NCBI RefSeq assembly: GCF_027853335.1
Contig: NZ_JAFEUS010000002.1
Span: 1 to 64,000 of the forward strand
Length of the DNA: 64,000 bases
Direction: 5' to 3'
Source: Leucobacter sp. UCMA 4100
GTDB taxonomy: Bacteria; Actinomycetota; Actinomycetes; Actinomycetales; Microbacteriaceae
Shown here: positions 25,838-35,040 of the stretch, piece by piece
Layout of the letters: each line of letters begins with the position of its first letter
Position numbering within the stretch: position 1 is the first letter of the stretch
The notes under the pieces: generated by a model
The model's input: only the letters and a program-made list of their open reading frames with translations
What the model was told of the DNA's origin: nothing
Database searches by the model: none
Made by a program: the position numbers and the translations under genes

Positions 25838-26712
25838 TAGACTTCACGCACCTTCTTCTTGCCGAACAGCCCCTGCGGGCGCAGGAGAAGAATGATGAAG
25901 AGCAACGCGAAGGCAATGAGGTCGCGCCAGCTCGAACCGAAGTACTGAATCGCAAACACCTCGGCGATGCCGAGAATGAGACCACCGGCGAGAGCGCCAG
26001 GCAGCGATCCCATGCCACCAAGAATGATCACGGCGAGCCCCTTGAGCTCGATTGAGCTGCCCATTGAGAGCTGGGCACTGTTGACGTTGAGTGCGAAGAG
26101 CACACCAGCAACTGCACCGAGTGCCGACGAGATGGCGAAGGTGGTCGCGGTGACGCGGTCGACGCTGATGCCGAGCACGCGTGCCGCGGTCGGGTTCTCG
26201 GCGACCGCGCGCATTGAGCGCCCGAGTGATGAACGCTGCACGAGAATCGTGAGCGCGATCACGAGGCCAATCGAGATCGCAAGGATCGCGATTTGAAGGT
26301 AGGTCGCGCTCGCCCCAAACACCTCGATGCTGCCCTCAGGGACTGTGCCCTGAGGAAAGCGCCGGGTGTTTGGGCCGAACACGGCCTGCAGCAGTGCGAC
26401 GATCATGCCGCTCATGGCGATTGACGCGATGAGGCCGGCGAAGTGGGCGTCGGCTCGGTTTTTGAGGGGCCGAAACGCGAAGCGTTCAATGATGAGGCCG
26501 AGAATGGCGCCGAACACGAACACGATAAGCATGATGACCCAAATAGAGAGTTCAAGCTTTTCGGCGATGCCGATGCCCACGAATGCCGAGGCGGCAAAGA
26601 CGGCTGGGTGTGCCAGGTTCAGTCGATCCAGGATGCCAAACACCAGGGTAAACCCAATGGCAAAGAGCGCATAGATCGAGCCGATAAACACACCGTTTAA
26701 CAGCTGCTGCAT
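25837..26712 (-). CDS. livH: Branched-chain amino acid-type ABC permease LivH
   Basis: 291-aa integral membrane permease with about eight helices and the LivH hallmarks: N-terminal LLNGVFIGSIYALFAIGFTL, then F-G-I-L-D-R-L-N-L-A-H and the cytoplasmic loop A-V-A-E-N-P-T-A-A-R-V-L-G-I, which couples to the ATPase. The adjoining partner is the LivM half of the fused protein. It follows the binding protein gene by 28 bp. Confidence 0.92.
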   Translation of the reverse strand: MQQLLNGVFIGSIYALFAIGFTLVFGILDRLNLAHPAVFAASAFVGIGIAEKLELSIWVIMLIVFVFGAILGLIIERFAFRPLKNRADAHFAGLIASIAMSGMIVALLQAVFGPNTRRFPQGTVPEGSIEVFGASATYLQIAILAISIGLVIALTILVQRSSLGRSMRAVAENPTAARVLGISVDRVTATTFAISSALGAVAGVLFALNVNSAQLSMGSSIELKGLAVIILGGMGSLPGALAGGLILGIAEVFAIQYFGSSWRDLIAFALLFIILLLRPQGLFGKKKVREV

Positions 26713-26740
26713 GAGAAGTAGATTCCTAGGTAGTGAAGGG

Positions 26741-27910
26741 TTAGTTCAACACCGCAAACGTGCCGTCTTTGACGATCTGCACGACGGCTGGGTGCTCTGC
26801 ATCGCGATTCGCGTTGAAGCTCACCTCACCGAGAGGGGTTGAAACGTTCTTGAGTGCGCCGAGGCTCTGCTGAAGGGTGTCGCGCTCGGCCGAGCACTCG
26901 CTACGAATTGCAGCGTCATAGAGCTTCAGGCCGGTGTATGCCTGTGCCGCAAACTGGTCTGGCTGGTGGCCAAACTTTGCTTCGAACGCTGCGAGGAACT
27001 CTTGGTTTTCAGGGGTATCTGAAGCCGAGTTCCAAGCCGCACCTACAATAACACCCTCGGCAGCCTCGCCGCCGTCCTGCATGAGCAGTGGGTTGTTGAA
27101 GCCGTTGCCACCGACGATCGGTGCATCGATGCCTGCCTCGCGTGCCTGAGTGACGAGCGGAATTGCGGCCTCGATGAGCGCCGAAACGATGAGCGCGTCG
27201 GGCTTTTCGGCCTGGGCTGCCGTGAGCAGGCTCCTAAAGTCGGTATCGTTCGCCGAGAAAGTGAGGGTGTCGAGCACCTCGATGCCCTGATCTTCGAGCG
27301 CCTCGGCCATGACCTTGTAGCCCGACTCAGTGAAGGCGTCGTCGTTGCTGTACATGACAACGACCTTCTTGATGTCGTTTTCAGCAACCGCTGCCTCGAT
27401 GGTCTGCGGAATAACCTGTGCCTCGGTGAGCGAATCACGGAACACGTACTCGCCCATGTCGGTTACGCCCGAAGCCGTGGTCGATATGCCCATAACTGGC
27501 ATGCCCGCGTCCTGAGCCACTGGCATCGCCTGGAATGCGGTGTTCGAAAGTGTTGGGCCGAGAACGCCGCTGGCGCCCTTCTTGACGAGGTCTTCCATGA
27601 CGCTAATCGCCTGGCGTGGCTCGCTCGCGTCGTCTTCAATCTCAACCTTGTAATCGATGCCACCCTGCTCGGTGAGCTCTTCAAGGGCGAGATCAATGCC
27701 CTTCTTCTGCGACTCGCCGTAGCTCGCTGCTCCGCCGGTGAGGCTGAGCGCTGCGCCAAGGGTCACGGGAGCGTCAATCGTGCACTGGTCTCCGCTGCCG
27801 GTACCAACGAGCTCGCCTGAGCCAGCCGTGTCGTTTGAGCTGCTGCAACCAGAAAGCACGAGCGCTGCGGCAGAAGCCAAAGCGACCGTGCGAAGGGTGT
27901 TTTTCATCAT
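26741..27910 (-). CDS. livJ: Liv-type ABC substrate-binding lipoprotein
   Basis: 389-aa binding protein with a type II signal peptide (KNTLRTVALASAAALVLSGC, lipobox L-S-G-C) and a periplasmic-binding type I fold beginning APVTLGAALSLTGG. The ATG at 27910 has a GGAG box upstream and is the first of two tandem ATGs. It heads the operon livJ-livH-livMG-livF-lldD. The co-transcribed FMN hydroxyacid dehydrogenase suggests that the ligand may be a 2-hydroxy acid rather than an amino acid, which is inference. Confidence 0.88.
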   Translation of the reverse strand: MMKNTLRTVALASAAALVLSGCSSSNDTAGSGELVGTGSGDQCTIDAPVTLGAALSLTGGAASYGESQKKGIDLALEELTEQGGIDYKVEIEDDASEPRQAISVMEDLVKKGASGVLGPTLSNTAFQAMPVAQDAGMPVMGISTTASGVTDMGEYVFRDSLTEAQVIPQTIEAAVAENDIKKVVVMYSNDDAFTESGYKVMAEALEDQGIEVLDTLTFSANDTDFRSLLTAAQAEKPDALIVSALIEAAIPLVTQAREAGIDAPIVGGNGFNNPLLMQDGGEAAEGVIVGAAWNSASDTPENQEFLAAFEAKFGHQPDQFAAQAYTGLKLYDAAIRSECSAERDTLQQSLGALKNVSTPLGEVSFNANRDAEHPAVVQIVKDGTFAVLN

Positions 27911-28111
27911 AATGATCTCCGTTGAAATGGGTTTCTTTTGTGGATCTTCGTTGGTCCTCAGACAAATTGTTCCACAGTTGTGCACCACTCACAATTTCTC
28001 TTTTCGGTCATTGGCGCGTCGTGCGCAACACCCGGAGGGCATCAAGCCGTGCGAGTATGGTGACGAACAAACGGCAGAATGGCCGTTACCGTCACTTGAG
28101 AAGGGGCCAGC

Positions 28112-28603
28112 GTGATCGCACAGCAGCACTCATTCACGACCGAAGTTCGTTGGCAAGGCGCCCCCATGCGAGCCTCTGAACGGCGATTCTCGCGCAAGCA
28201 CGTTATAGAAGCCGAGGGCTTGGACTCGATCGAAGCGTCAGCTGCACGGGTGTTTCACGGAGATGCCGATCGCTGGAACCCAGAGCTGCTCCTCATCTCG
28301 GCCGTGGCCGAGTGTCACATGATGACCTTCTTGTTTCTCGCGAAACGTGAGGGGCTCGAGATAGTCGACTACCAGTGCCGCGCCGAGGGCACCCTCTCGA
28401 TCGATCCCGATGGAGTGGGTGGCGAGTTCGCCGAGATCGCCCTCTTCCCCGTCGTGAGCTTTAGAGATCGAGCAGAAGCTGGCACGGGCGATGAAGCAAC
28501 GATCATCGGGCTCCACACCGAGGTCGAGAAGTACTGTTTCATCGCCCGCTCGGTGAAGGCTCCCATCACCGTTCATCCTTCGCAGCGAGCGGTCGCCGAA
28601 TAG
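28112..28603 (+). CDS. OsmC family protein
   Basis: 163-aa OsmC/Ohr-like protein, a peroxidase family whose members use two cysteines. One cysteine is in the conserved A-V-A-E-C-H-M helix start (about residue 69); the second OsmC cysteine may be that in VEKYCFIARS (about 143), also conserved in position in one subgroup. The GTG start is preceded by AAGGGG. It stands alone, divergent from the Liv operon. Organic hydroperoxide reduction is likely but the substrate is open. Confidence 0.85.
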   Translation: MIAQQHSFTTEVRWQGAPMRASERRFSRKHVIEAEGLDSIEASAARVFHGDADRWNPELLLISAVAECHMMTFLFLAKREGLEIVDYQCRAEGTLSIDPDGVGGEFAEIALFPVVSFRDRAEAGTGDEATIIGLHTEVEKYCFIARSVKAPITVHPSQRAVAE

Positions 28604-28642
28604 CAGAGCGCTCCCGCCCCTTGGGGCTTCACTCCCTCGGGT

Positions 28643-29134
28643 TTAGCTCGTGAGTGATGCGCTCACCGCTCCGGCTGCTTTGAGGAGCGCGTCGGGCGCG
28701 ATCTCAAGGTCGAGCCCCCTCCTGCCTCCTGAGACAAATACGGTTGGCCAGTCGTTCGCGCTCTCGTCGACCACGATTCGCATGGGCTGCCGATGCCCGA
28801 AAGGGCTCACGCCACCGAGAACGTAACCGCTTCGACGCTCGGCATCGGCGGACGCGGCGAGATCCGCCTTCTTTGCTCCGAGCGCAGCGGCAACCTTCTT
28901 GAATACGGCTTTATTCGAGACCGGAATGACGACGACGGCAAACTCGCCATCAGCCTGCACCACGAGCGTCTTGAACACGCGTGCCTCGTCGACCCCGAGC
29001 TGCTCGGCGCACTCACGACCAAAGTCGGTGTTGCGCGGGTCGTGCGTGTACTCGTGCAACGAGTAGCTCACGCCGAGCGCGTCAAGCGCCTGAGTTGCCG
29101 GCGTCGTAACGGCTTTCGCCTTCTTCTTGGCCAC
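28643..29134 (-). CDS. ybaK: YbaK/EbsC-type aminoacyl-tRNA deacylase
   Basis: 163-aa protein of the YbaK/ProX editing family, which hydrolyses mischarged Cys-tRNA(Pro) or similar. It has the family core from FKTLVVQADGEFAVVVIPVSNKAV through the motif SGYVLGGVSPFGHR to the C-terminal VFVSGGRRGLDLEIAP. The GTG at 29134 (VAKKKAKAV) is chosen because it follows the trpD stop by 10 bp; the frame is open far upstream only because it overlaps trpD. It is cotranscribed with trpD, although no functional link is obvious. Confidence 0.88.
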   Translation of the reverse strand: MAKKKAKAVTTPATQALDALGVSYSLHEYTHDPRNTDFGRECAEQLGVDEARVFKTLVVQADGEFAVVVIPVSNKAVFKKVAAALGAKKADLAASADAERRSGYVLGGVSPFGHRQPMRIVVDESANDWPTVFVSGGRRGLDLEIAPDALLKAAGAVSASLTS

Positions 29135-29144
29135 CCTGCCTCGC

Positions 29145-30206
29145 TTATGCCCCTGCTGGGTGCGTCGCTTTCGACCAGCGAGCGAGCTGATCAAGCGCTT
29201 TGCCAGAATCGACGGCTTCTGCCGCGATCTCAATCTTCGACTGCAGTCGTTGGTGCATGCCAAGTTCGGCCGTTGCTGGGTCTTTGTAGAGGTCGTACGC
29301 AACCATGCCCGCGGCGGCGTTGAGTAGCGCGATATCGCGAGCTGGCCCGTGCTCACCCTCGAGAATACGGCGGATCGTCACAGCGTTCTCTGCTGGCGTT
29401 CCCCCGACAAGATCGGCGATCTTTGCCACCGGAAGCCCAACGTCACGGGGGTCGATGTCGTGCTCGGTGATCGAGCCACGGCTCACCTCCCAGATGTGGG
29501 AGTGGCCCGTGGTCGAAAGCTCGTCAAGCCCGTCGTCACCGCGGAAGACGAGTGCTGAAGCGCCCCTGAACTGGAAAACACCAGCAAGCAACGGTGCCTG
29601 ACGAATGTCAGCGACGCCAACCGCGTTCGCTTCAGGGCGCACAGGGTTGCAGAGCGGTCCGAGGAAATTAAAGACGGTCGGAATGCCGAGATCTGCCCGA
29701 GCGGTTGCGACGTGCCTAAACCCGCTCAAGAACTTCGCAGCCCAGACAAACGAGATATTCGTTTCGTCAAAGACCTCGGTGATGTTGTCTGACTGGTAAT
29801 CGAGATCGACCCCGAGTTCGGTGAGAACGTCAGAGGCTCCTGACTTAGAGCTGACCGCCCTATTGCCATGCTTAACAACGGGCACGCCGGTTGCCGCGGT
29901 AATGATCGACGCGGTCGTCGAGACGTTGAAGGTACCGAAACGGTCGCCGCCGGTGCCGACAATGTCGACGCAGTCGGGCTCGAGCCCCACGGGCATTGCC
30001 GTGTCGAGAATCGCATCACGGAAGCCCACGATCTCGTTAACCGAGACACCCTTAGCCGCGAGAAGCGTGAGGAAGCCGCCAATCTGTGCGTCAGACGCGT
30101 TACCGGTGATGATTTCGTTCATCGCCCAAGCCGCCTGCGCCATGCTGAGCTCTTCAGCTCCGAGCAGTTGATCAAGGACATTCGGCCAGGTGTGCGTAAT
30201 TTCCAT
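29145..30206 (-). CDS. trpD: Anthranilate phosphoribosyltransferase TrpD
   Basis: 353-aa enzyme that joins anthranilate with PRPP in tryptophan synthesis. The PRPP motif VDIVGTGGDRFGTFNVST (about residues 85-102), the KHGNRAVSSKSGASD motif and NFLGPLCNPVRP are diagnostic. The ATG at 30206 lies 7 nt after TAGACT, so the transcript is probably leaderless. The gene stands apart from other trp genes and is divergent from ctaE, an arrangement seen in actinobacteria. Confidence 0.95.
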   Translation of the reverse strand: MEITHTWPNVLDQLLGAEELSMAQAAWAMNEIITGNASDAQIGGFLTLLAAKGVSVNEIVGFRDAILDTAMPVGLEPDCVDIVGTGGDRFGTFNVSTTASIITAATGVPVVKHGNRAVSSKSGASDVLTELGVDLDYQSDNITEVFDETNISFVWAAKFLSGFRHVATARADLGIPTVFNFLGPLCNPVRPEANAVGVADIRQAPLLAGVFQFRGASALVFRGDDGLDELSTTGHSHIWEVSRGSITEHDIDPRDVGLPVAKIADLVGGTPAENAVTIRRILEGEHGPARDIALLNAAAGMVAYDLYKDPATAELGMHQRLQSKIEIAAEAVDSGKALDQLARWSKATHPAGA

Positions 30207-30213
30207 GACCTCA

Positions 30214-30219
30214 AGTCTA
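30214..30219 (-). promoter_or_regulatory. -10 box TAGACT, leaderless-type start for trpD
   Basis: TAGACT on the minus strand followed by 7 nt and the ATG at 30206. The following TGAGGTC is nearly the same as the TGAAGTC after the -10 at 9678. Confidence 0.5.
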
Positions 30220-30229
30220 GTTGTTCGCG

Positions 30230-30259
30230 GTTTTTCACAAACAACACGCCGTGAAAAAC
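30230..30259. promoter_or_regulatory. Inverted repeat GTTTTTCAC-N12-GTGAAAAAC between trpD and ctaE
   Basis: A perfect 9-bp inverted repeat (30230-30238 and 30251-30259) lies just upstream of the trpD -10 box, in the trpD/ctaE divergent region. It may be an operator for either gene. Confidence 0.4.
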
Positions 30260-30383
30260 GCCAAATACGGCGCGCGCTCACAGCTTGTCATCAGGATTCA
30301 AAAAGTGAGGTAAAGTGGATGAGATATTGGTCAAATTTGTGCCACGCCGAGAGCAGTTGGAAAACACACACCAAATTTTCAGC

Positions 30384-30389
30384 CATAAT
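30384..30389 (+). promoter_or_regulatory. -10 box CATAAT, leaderless-type start for ctaE
   Basis: CATAAT followed by 6 nt and the GTG at 30396. The GGAGGA between them is too close to the start to act as a normal ribosome site. Confidence 0.45.
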
Positions 30390-30395
30390 GGAGGA

Positions 30396-31025
30396 GTGAC
30401 GAAGAGCACTATGAATACCAAAACAGCAGCGGCTTCCGTGAAGAGGCCTAATACCGTTGCCGTAGGCACCATCGTGTGGCTTGGCAGCGAGGTGATGTTC
30501 TTCGCGGGTCTTTTTGCCATTTACTTCACCCTCCGCGCCATGGCGCCAGAGTTGTGGGAGTACCAGACCGCGAAGCACAACTTCCCGTTCTCGCTGACCA
30601 TTACGGCCATCCTCGTTCTGTCTTCATTCACCTGCCAGGCAGGTGTCTTTGCGGCAGAGCGGATGCAGCCACGACGCACGAGCTGGGCTCTGAAGGATTG
30701 GGGTGCCATCGAATGGTTCTACCTCACCTTCGCCCTCGGCGCGATCTTCGTGGCCGGGCAGACCTGGGAGTATGCACAGTTCGTTGAGCACGGCATTACC
30801 CTTCCTGCCGACGCTTACGGTGCAGCCTTCTACATGACCACAGGGTTCCACGGCATTCACGTTGCCCTCGGTCTCGTAGCATTTTTGTTCGTTATTGGCC
30901 GTATGTACGCCGTGAAGAACTTCACCCACAAAGAAGCGACCAGCGCCATGGCAGTCTCGTACTACTGGCACTTCGTCGACGTCGTGTGGGTCGGCCTGTT
31001 CTTTGTCATTTACATCTTGAAGTAG
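30396..31025 (+). CDS. ctaE: Cytochrome c oxidase subunit III CtaE
   Basis: 209-aa subunit III of the aa3 oxidase, an integral membrane protein with five helices, as in other actinobacteria. Conserved features are WLGSEVMFFAGLF, the W-E-Y-A-Q-F segment and TGFHGIHV with H-F-V-D-V-V-W near the end. It is the first gene of the ctaE-qcrC-qcrA-qcrB operon, which couples oxidase and bc1 genes. The GTG at 30396 is preferred because of the -10 box; ATG at 30411 is the alternative. Confidence 0.93.
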   Translation: MTKSTMNTKTAAASVKRPNTVAVGTIVWLGSEVMFFAGLFAIYFTLRAMAPELWEYQTAKHNFPFSLTITAILVLSSFTCQAGVFAAERMQPRRTSWALKDWGAIEWFYLTFALGAIFVAGQTWEYAQFVEHGITLPADAYGAAFYMTTGFHGIHVALGLVAFLFVIGRMYAVKNFTHKEATSAMAVSYYWHFVDVVWVGLFFVIYILK

Positions 31026-31042
31026 CTCAGGAGATATTGATT

Positions 31043-31861
31043 ATGGCTCGCGCCAATAAAAACGTACGCAAATCAGGGCGTCGACACCCACTTGCAACCG
31101 CTGCTCTGGTGATCACCGGTCTGTTGATCACCGGTGCCGCCTACACGGGTTTCACCTCAACCGCTGCAACCGCAGAGGTTTCGCTTGACTCGCAAGAGGC
31201 AATCGATGAGGGCCAGAAGCTCTTCGCGGCAAACTGTGCAACTTGCCACGGTATGAACGCAGAGGGCATCCAGGAGTCATCTGGCAAGATGAGCGGCCCT
31301 TCACTCATCGGTGCTGGTGCTGCATCAGTTCACTTCCAGGTAGGCACCGGTCGTATGCCGCTCGCTTTCCAGGGCCCCCAGGGCATCGTGAAGCCGAAGC
31401 AGTTCACCGAGGAGCAGACGCTGCAGCTCGCGGCTTTTGTCGCTTCGCTGGCCCCCGGACCCGCATTGCCTGATCAGAAATACCTTCAGGCCGACGGTGA
31501 CGCAGCAAACGGTGGCGTTCTGTTCCGCATTAACTGCGCAATGTGCCACAACGTTTCAGCCGCCGGTGGTGCGCTGACGCAGGGCAAGTACGCTCCCCCA
31601 CTCGGTGGCGTGCCCGAGACGCACATTTACTCAGCAATGATCACGGGCCCGCAGAACATGCCCGTCTTCAACGATGCAAACCTCACCCCTCAGGACAAAG
31701 CTGACATCATCACTTACCTGAAGCTCATTGAGAACGAGCCTGCTGTCGGCGGTCTTTCACTCGGCTCAATCGGCCCGGTTTCAGAGGGTCTCTTCATCTG
31801 GATCATTGGTCTTGGCAGCATCATTGCGCTCACCGTTTGGGTGACTGCAAAGTCAAACTAA
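31043..31861 (+). CDS. qcrC: Dihaem cytochrome c subunit QcrC
   Basis: 272-aa membrane-anchored cytochrome c of the actinobacterial bc1 complex. An N-terminal helix (residues 16-38), two haem motifs C-A-T-C-H and C-A-M-C-H, and a C-terminal anchor helix (FIWIIGLGSIIALTVWVT) are visible. Two haem sites in one subunit let QcrC pass electrons directly to the aa3 oxidase without soluble cytochrome c, as in mycobacteria. The ATG has an AGGAG site upstream. Next gene qcrA. Confidence 0.94.
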   Translation: MARANKNVRKSGRRHPLATAALVITGLLITGAAYTGFTSTAATAEVSLDSQEAIDEGQKLFAANCATCHGMNAEGIQESSGKMSGPSLIGAGAASVHFQVGTGRMPLAFQGPQGIVKPKQFTEEQTLQLAAFVASLAPGPALPDQKYLQADGDAANGGVLFRINCAMCHNVSAAGGALTQGKYAPPLGGVPETHIYSAMITGPQNMPVFNDANLTPQDKADIITYLKLIENEPAVGGLSLGSIGPVSEGLFIWIIGLGSIIALTVWVTAKSN

Positions 31862-31908
31862 CTCGGTCTGCTCACTTAGACGACATCAGTCATTAATCAA
31901 GGAGAAAC

Positions 31909-32979
31909 ATGGCGAAGGAAGCGAACAGCGGCAACGATAATGCCGTTATCGCAGCTCAGGGCCAGCAATCGTCGGAGCTCGTCGGCACAGCCGTCATTGC
32001 GCCCGACGCAGTGCAAAACCCTGGGTTACCACCTCATGGTCGTCGAGTCACAGACCTCGACGAGAAGAAAAACAAGTCTGCTGAGCGAGTTGTCTACTCA
32101 CTCTTCTACGTGTCGCTCGCCGGAAGCCTCGCTGCCGTGCTTGCCTACATGTACTTCCCCATCGAATCTGGCGATGCAATGGACATCCGCTTGCACACCA
32201 TGTTCGTTGGTGCAGCGATGGCCCTCGCACTGCTGTCACTCGGTATCGGCGCTGTTCACTGGGGCAAGGCCCTCATGTCAGACCACGAGTCGATCGACGT
32301 GCGCCACCCGATTCCCAGCAGCCCAGAGGTGCGTAAGGACGCAGCTGAGATCTTCGAGATCGCTGACGAAGAGTCAGGCTTCAGCCGCCGTACGCTCGTG
32401 CGCAACAGCCTCATCGGCGCGCTTGTAGCGTTCCCGCTGCCCGGCATCGTTCTGCTGCGTGGCCTCGGCCCCCAGGACGTTGATCCCGTCGAGGTCTTCG
32501 GCCACACCATGTGGGAGAAGGGCACTCGTCTTGCCCGCGACCCATCCGGCGTAGCCATCAAGGCCACCGACGTTCAGATCGGCTCGGTTTTCCACGTGAT
32601 CCCCGAGAACCTGCACGAGGCCGAAAACCACCTCAACGAAAAAGCGAAGGCTATCGTTCTTCTCATGCGCCTTGACCCCAAGGAGCTCATCGAAGAAGAA
32701 CAGCGCAAGTCGTGGTCGTACGACGGCATCGTCGCTTATTCGAAGGTCTGCACCCACGTTGGTTGCCCCGTTGCTCTCTACGAGCAGCACACGCACCACC
32801 TGCTCTGCCCCTGCCACCAGTCGCAGTTCGACGTTTCTGAGGGTGCGAAGGTTGTCTTCGGTCCCGCAAAGCGCCCGCTGCCGCAGCTTCCGATTACGGT
32901 CGACGATGAGGGCTACCTCATCGCGCAGAGCGACTTTCAAGAACCTGTTGGACCGAGCTACTGGGAGCGTCTCAAGTGA
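31909..32979 (+). CDS. qcrA: Rieske Fe-S subunit QcrA
   Basis: 356-aa Rieske protein of the bc1 complex with an actinobacterial N-terminal extension and three membrane helices (about residues 65-85, 100-122 and 160-183). The [2Fe-2S] motifs C-T-H-V-G-C and C-P-C-H-Q-S are present, with the disulfide cysteines. Its stop overlaps the qcrB GTG (GTGA), so translation is coupled. ATG at 31909 follows AAGGAG. Confidence 0.95.
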   Translation: MAKEANSGNDNAVIAAQGQQSSELVGTAVIAPDAVQNPGLPPHGRRVTDLDEKKNKSAERVVYSLFYVSLAGSLAAVLAYMYFPIESGDAMDIRLHTMFVGAAMALALLSLGIGAVHWGKALMSDHESIDVRHPIPSSPEVRKDAAEIFEIADEESGFSRRTLVRNSLIGALVAFPLPGIVLLRGLGPQDVDPVEVFGHTMWEKGTRLARDPSGVAIKATDVQIGSVFHVIPENLHEAENHLNEKAKAIVLLMRLDPKELIEEEQRKSWSYDGIVAYSKVCTHVGCPVALYEQHTHHLLCPCHQSQFDVSEGAKVVFGPAKRPLPQLPITVDDEGYLIAQSDFQEPVGPSYWERLK

Positions 32980-34586
32980 GTACAAAGGTAAGCCAAGAAA
33001 CTACCTCAGCTGCCGGCGCAAGCACCTTTACGTCACGTGCAGCGACGTACCTCGACGACCGTACCAAGGTAGGCGTCGTCGTCAAGGAATTCGGCCGTAA
33101 GGTCTTCCCCGACCACTGGTCATTCCTCCTCGGTGAAGTTGCTCTGTACAGCTTCGTCGTGATCCTGCTCTCAGGTACCTTCCTGACCCTGTTCTTCCAG
33201 GCGTCAATGGCCGAGGTTATCTACGACGGCCCGTACGTGCCGATGAAGGGCATCGAAATGTCGGCGGCTATGGCCTCGACGATGGACATCTCATTCTCGG
33301 TTCGCGGCGGCCTGCTTATGCGCCACGTGCACCACTGGGCTGCCCTGCTCTTTGTTGCTTCAATCGGTCTGCACATGCTGCGCATCTTCTTCACTGGTGC
33401 GTTCCGCAAGCCCCGTGAGCTCAACTGGGTTATCGGCTTCCTCCTCTTCATCCTCGCGATGGCTGAGGGCTTCACCGGTTACTCACTCCCTGACGATGTT
33501 CTCTCAGGTAACGGTCTTCGCATTATTGACGGCCTCATGAAGTCGTTCCCCGTTGTGGGCACCTACACCTCATGGCTCTTCTTTGGTGGCGAATTCCCGG
33601 GCACAGACATTGTCGGTCGCCTCTACATGCTGCACATCATGGTCCTGCCGGCGCTGGTGATTCTGTTCGTCGCACTGCACCTCGTGTTCGTTGTCGTGCA
33701 CAAGCACGCACAGTTCCCTGGCGCAGGCCGCACCCAGCAGAACGTTGTTGGCTACCCCATCCTTCCTGTGTACGCAGCGAAGGCCGGCGGTTTCTTCTTC
33801 ATCGTCTTCGGTGTCATCATGCTTATCGCTTCGTTCGTAGGCATCAACGGCGTGTGGGCATACGGCCCATATGACCCCTCACCGGTTTCTGCTGGTACTC
33901 AGCCTGACTGGTACATCGGTTTTGCTGACGGTATGCTGCGTCTCATCCCACCGGGCTGGGAGACCGAATGGTTCGGCTACACCTGGTCATGGAACATGCT
34001 TGTTCCCGTGATCATCATGGGTGGCTTCCTCGTTCTCGTTGCGATCTACCCCTTCATCGAAGCTTGGGTGACCGGCGACAAGCGCGAGCACCACATCCTT
34101 GACCGCCCACGTAACGCTCCTACTCGTACCGCTATCGGTGCTGCAGGTGTCACGTTCTACGCGGTGATGTGGGCCGGAGCAAGCTCTGACCTCATGGCAA
34201 CCCACTTCCAGCTCTCGATGGAAGGCGTGATTCACGCCCTGCAGTTCTGCCTCATCGTTGCTCCGATCGTTGCTTACAACGTGACGAAGCGCATCGCAAT
34301 TGCTCTTCAGAAGAAGGACAAGTCGATCGCACTGCACGGCTACGAGACAGGACGCATTGTTCGCCTCCAGGGCGGCGAGTTCGTCGAGGTGCACAAGCCC
34401 GTCGATGAGTACGAGCTCTGGAACCTCGTGAGCTACCACGATTACGCGCCGCTCATGCTGCGCCCCGATGCTGACGGTCGCATCCCGTTCTCGAAGCGCC
34501 TGCGTGCTGGCTTCAGCCGCTGGTTCTACGAAGATCGCGTTGTTCCTCCTACGCAGAAGGAAATCGAGTCGGGCGAAGACCACTAG
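32976..34586 (+). CDS. qcrB: Cytochrome b subunit QcrB
   Basis: 536-aa cytochrome b of the bc1 complex with eight membrane helices and a C-terminal extension of about 120 residues, as in actinobacteria. The haem b histidine pairs fall in the helices containing RHVHHWAAL and LHIMVLPALVILFVALH; the Qo-site P-P-E-W motif of mitochondria appears as the actinobacterial variant near DWYIGFADG. The GTG at 32976 overlaps the qcrA stop. A strong hairpin terminator ends the operon. Confidence 0.95.
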   Translation: MSTKVSQETTSAAGASTFTSRAATYLDDRTKVGVVVKEFGRKVFPDHWSFLLGEVALYSFVVILLSGTFLTLFFQASMAEVIYDGPYVPMKGIEMSAAMASTMDISFSVRGGLLMRHVHHWAALLFVASIGLHMLRIFFTGAFRKPRELNWVIGFLLFILAMAEGFTGYSLPDDVLSGNGLRIIDGLMKSFPVVGTYTSWLFFGGEFPGTDIVGRLYMLHIMVLPALVILFVALHLVFVVVHKHAQFPGAGRTQQNVVGYPILPVYAAKAGGFFFIVFGVIMLIASFVGINGVWAYGPYDPSPVSAGTQPDWYIGFADGMLRLIPPGWETEWFGYTWSWNMLVPVIIMGGFLVLVAIYPFIEAWVTGDKREHHILDRPRNAPTRTAIGAAGVTFYAVMWAGASSDLMATHFQLSMEGVIHALQFCLIVAPIVAYNVTKRIAIALQKKDKSIALHGYETGRIVRLQGGEFVEVHKPVDEYELWNLVSYHDYAPLMLRPDADGRIPFSKRLRAGFSRWFYEDRVVPPTQKEIESGEDH

Positions 34587-34604
34587 TCCTTCCCCGCCAG
34601 TCTC

Positions 34605-34639
34605 AAGCCCCGCACCACTTTCGTGGTGCGGGGCTTTTG
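34605..34639 (+). terminator. Terminator after ctaE-qcrCAB
   Basis: A perfect 14-bp stem (34605-34618 with 34623-34636) with a TTTC loop and TTTT in its 3' flank, 19 bp after the qcrB stop. Confidence 0.93.
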
Positions 34640-35040
34640 CGTTGCGCCACGGGCTCCACGTGCATGCGTATGTGTGAAGAGCGTCACTGCTTTAACCCTC
34701 GGTAACTCGAGCAGCAAACACGTCACTGTGCAGAACCCACCATCTTTCATGCACCTGAGCACTTTCAACGCGGCCGGCAGGCGGAGACGGTGCCCCTTTG
34801 AGAGCTACACCTTTGCGCACGGTAAACATTGCTCTTAGCACGCTCTTCTCGATACACCGGCCCATTAGGTCGTTCATTTTCACTCGGCACGTGCCCCGCG
34901 ATCCACGTGGCGTCGACACATCGTTGTGACTGGACGCCGCAGTGCCCCGCACGACCGCGACACGCAATGGTCGTGAAGCTCAGAACCTGCCCCAGGGGCT
35001 AGCCTCCTTCTCGTGATGAGACGAAGGGGTGAGTTCCCTC

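Noticed and set aside
34692-34967. 91-codon frame in the gap between the qcr and cta operons
   Set aside because: No ribosome site or similarity, and it overlaps another weak frame on the opposite strand.
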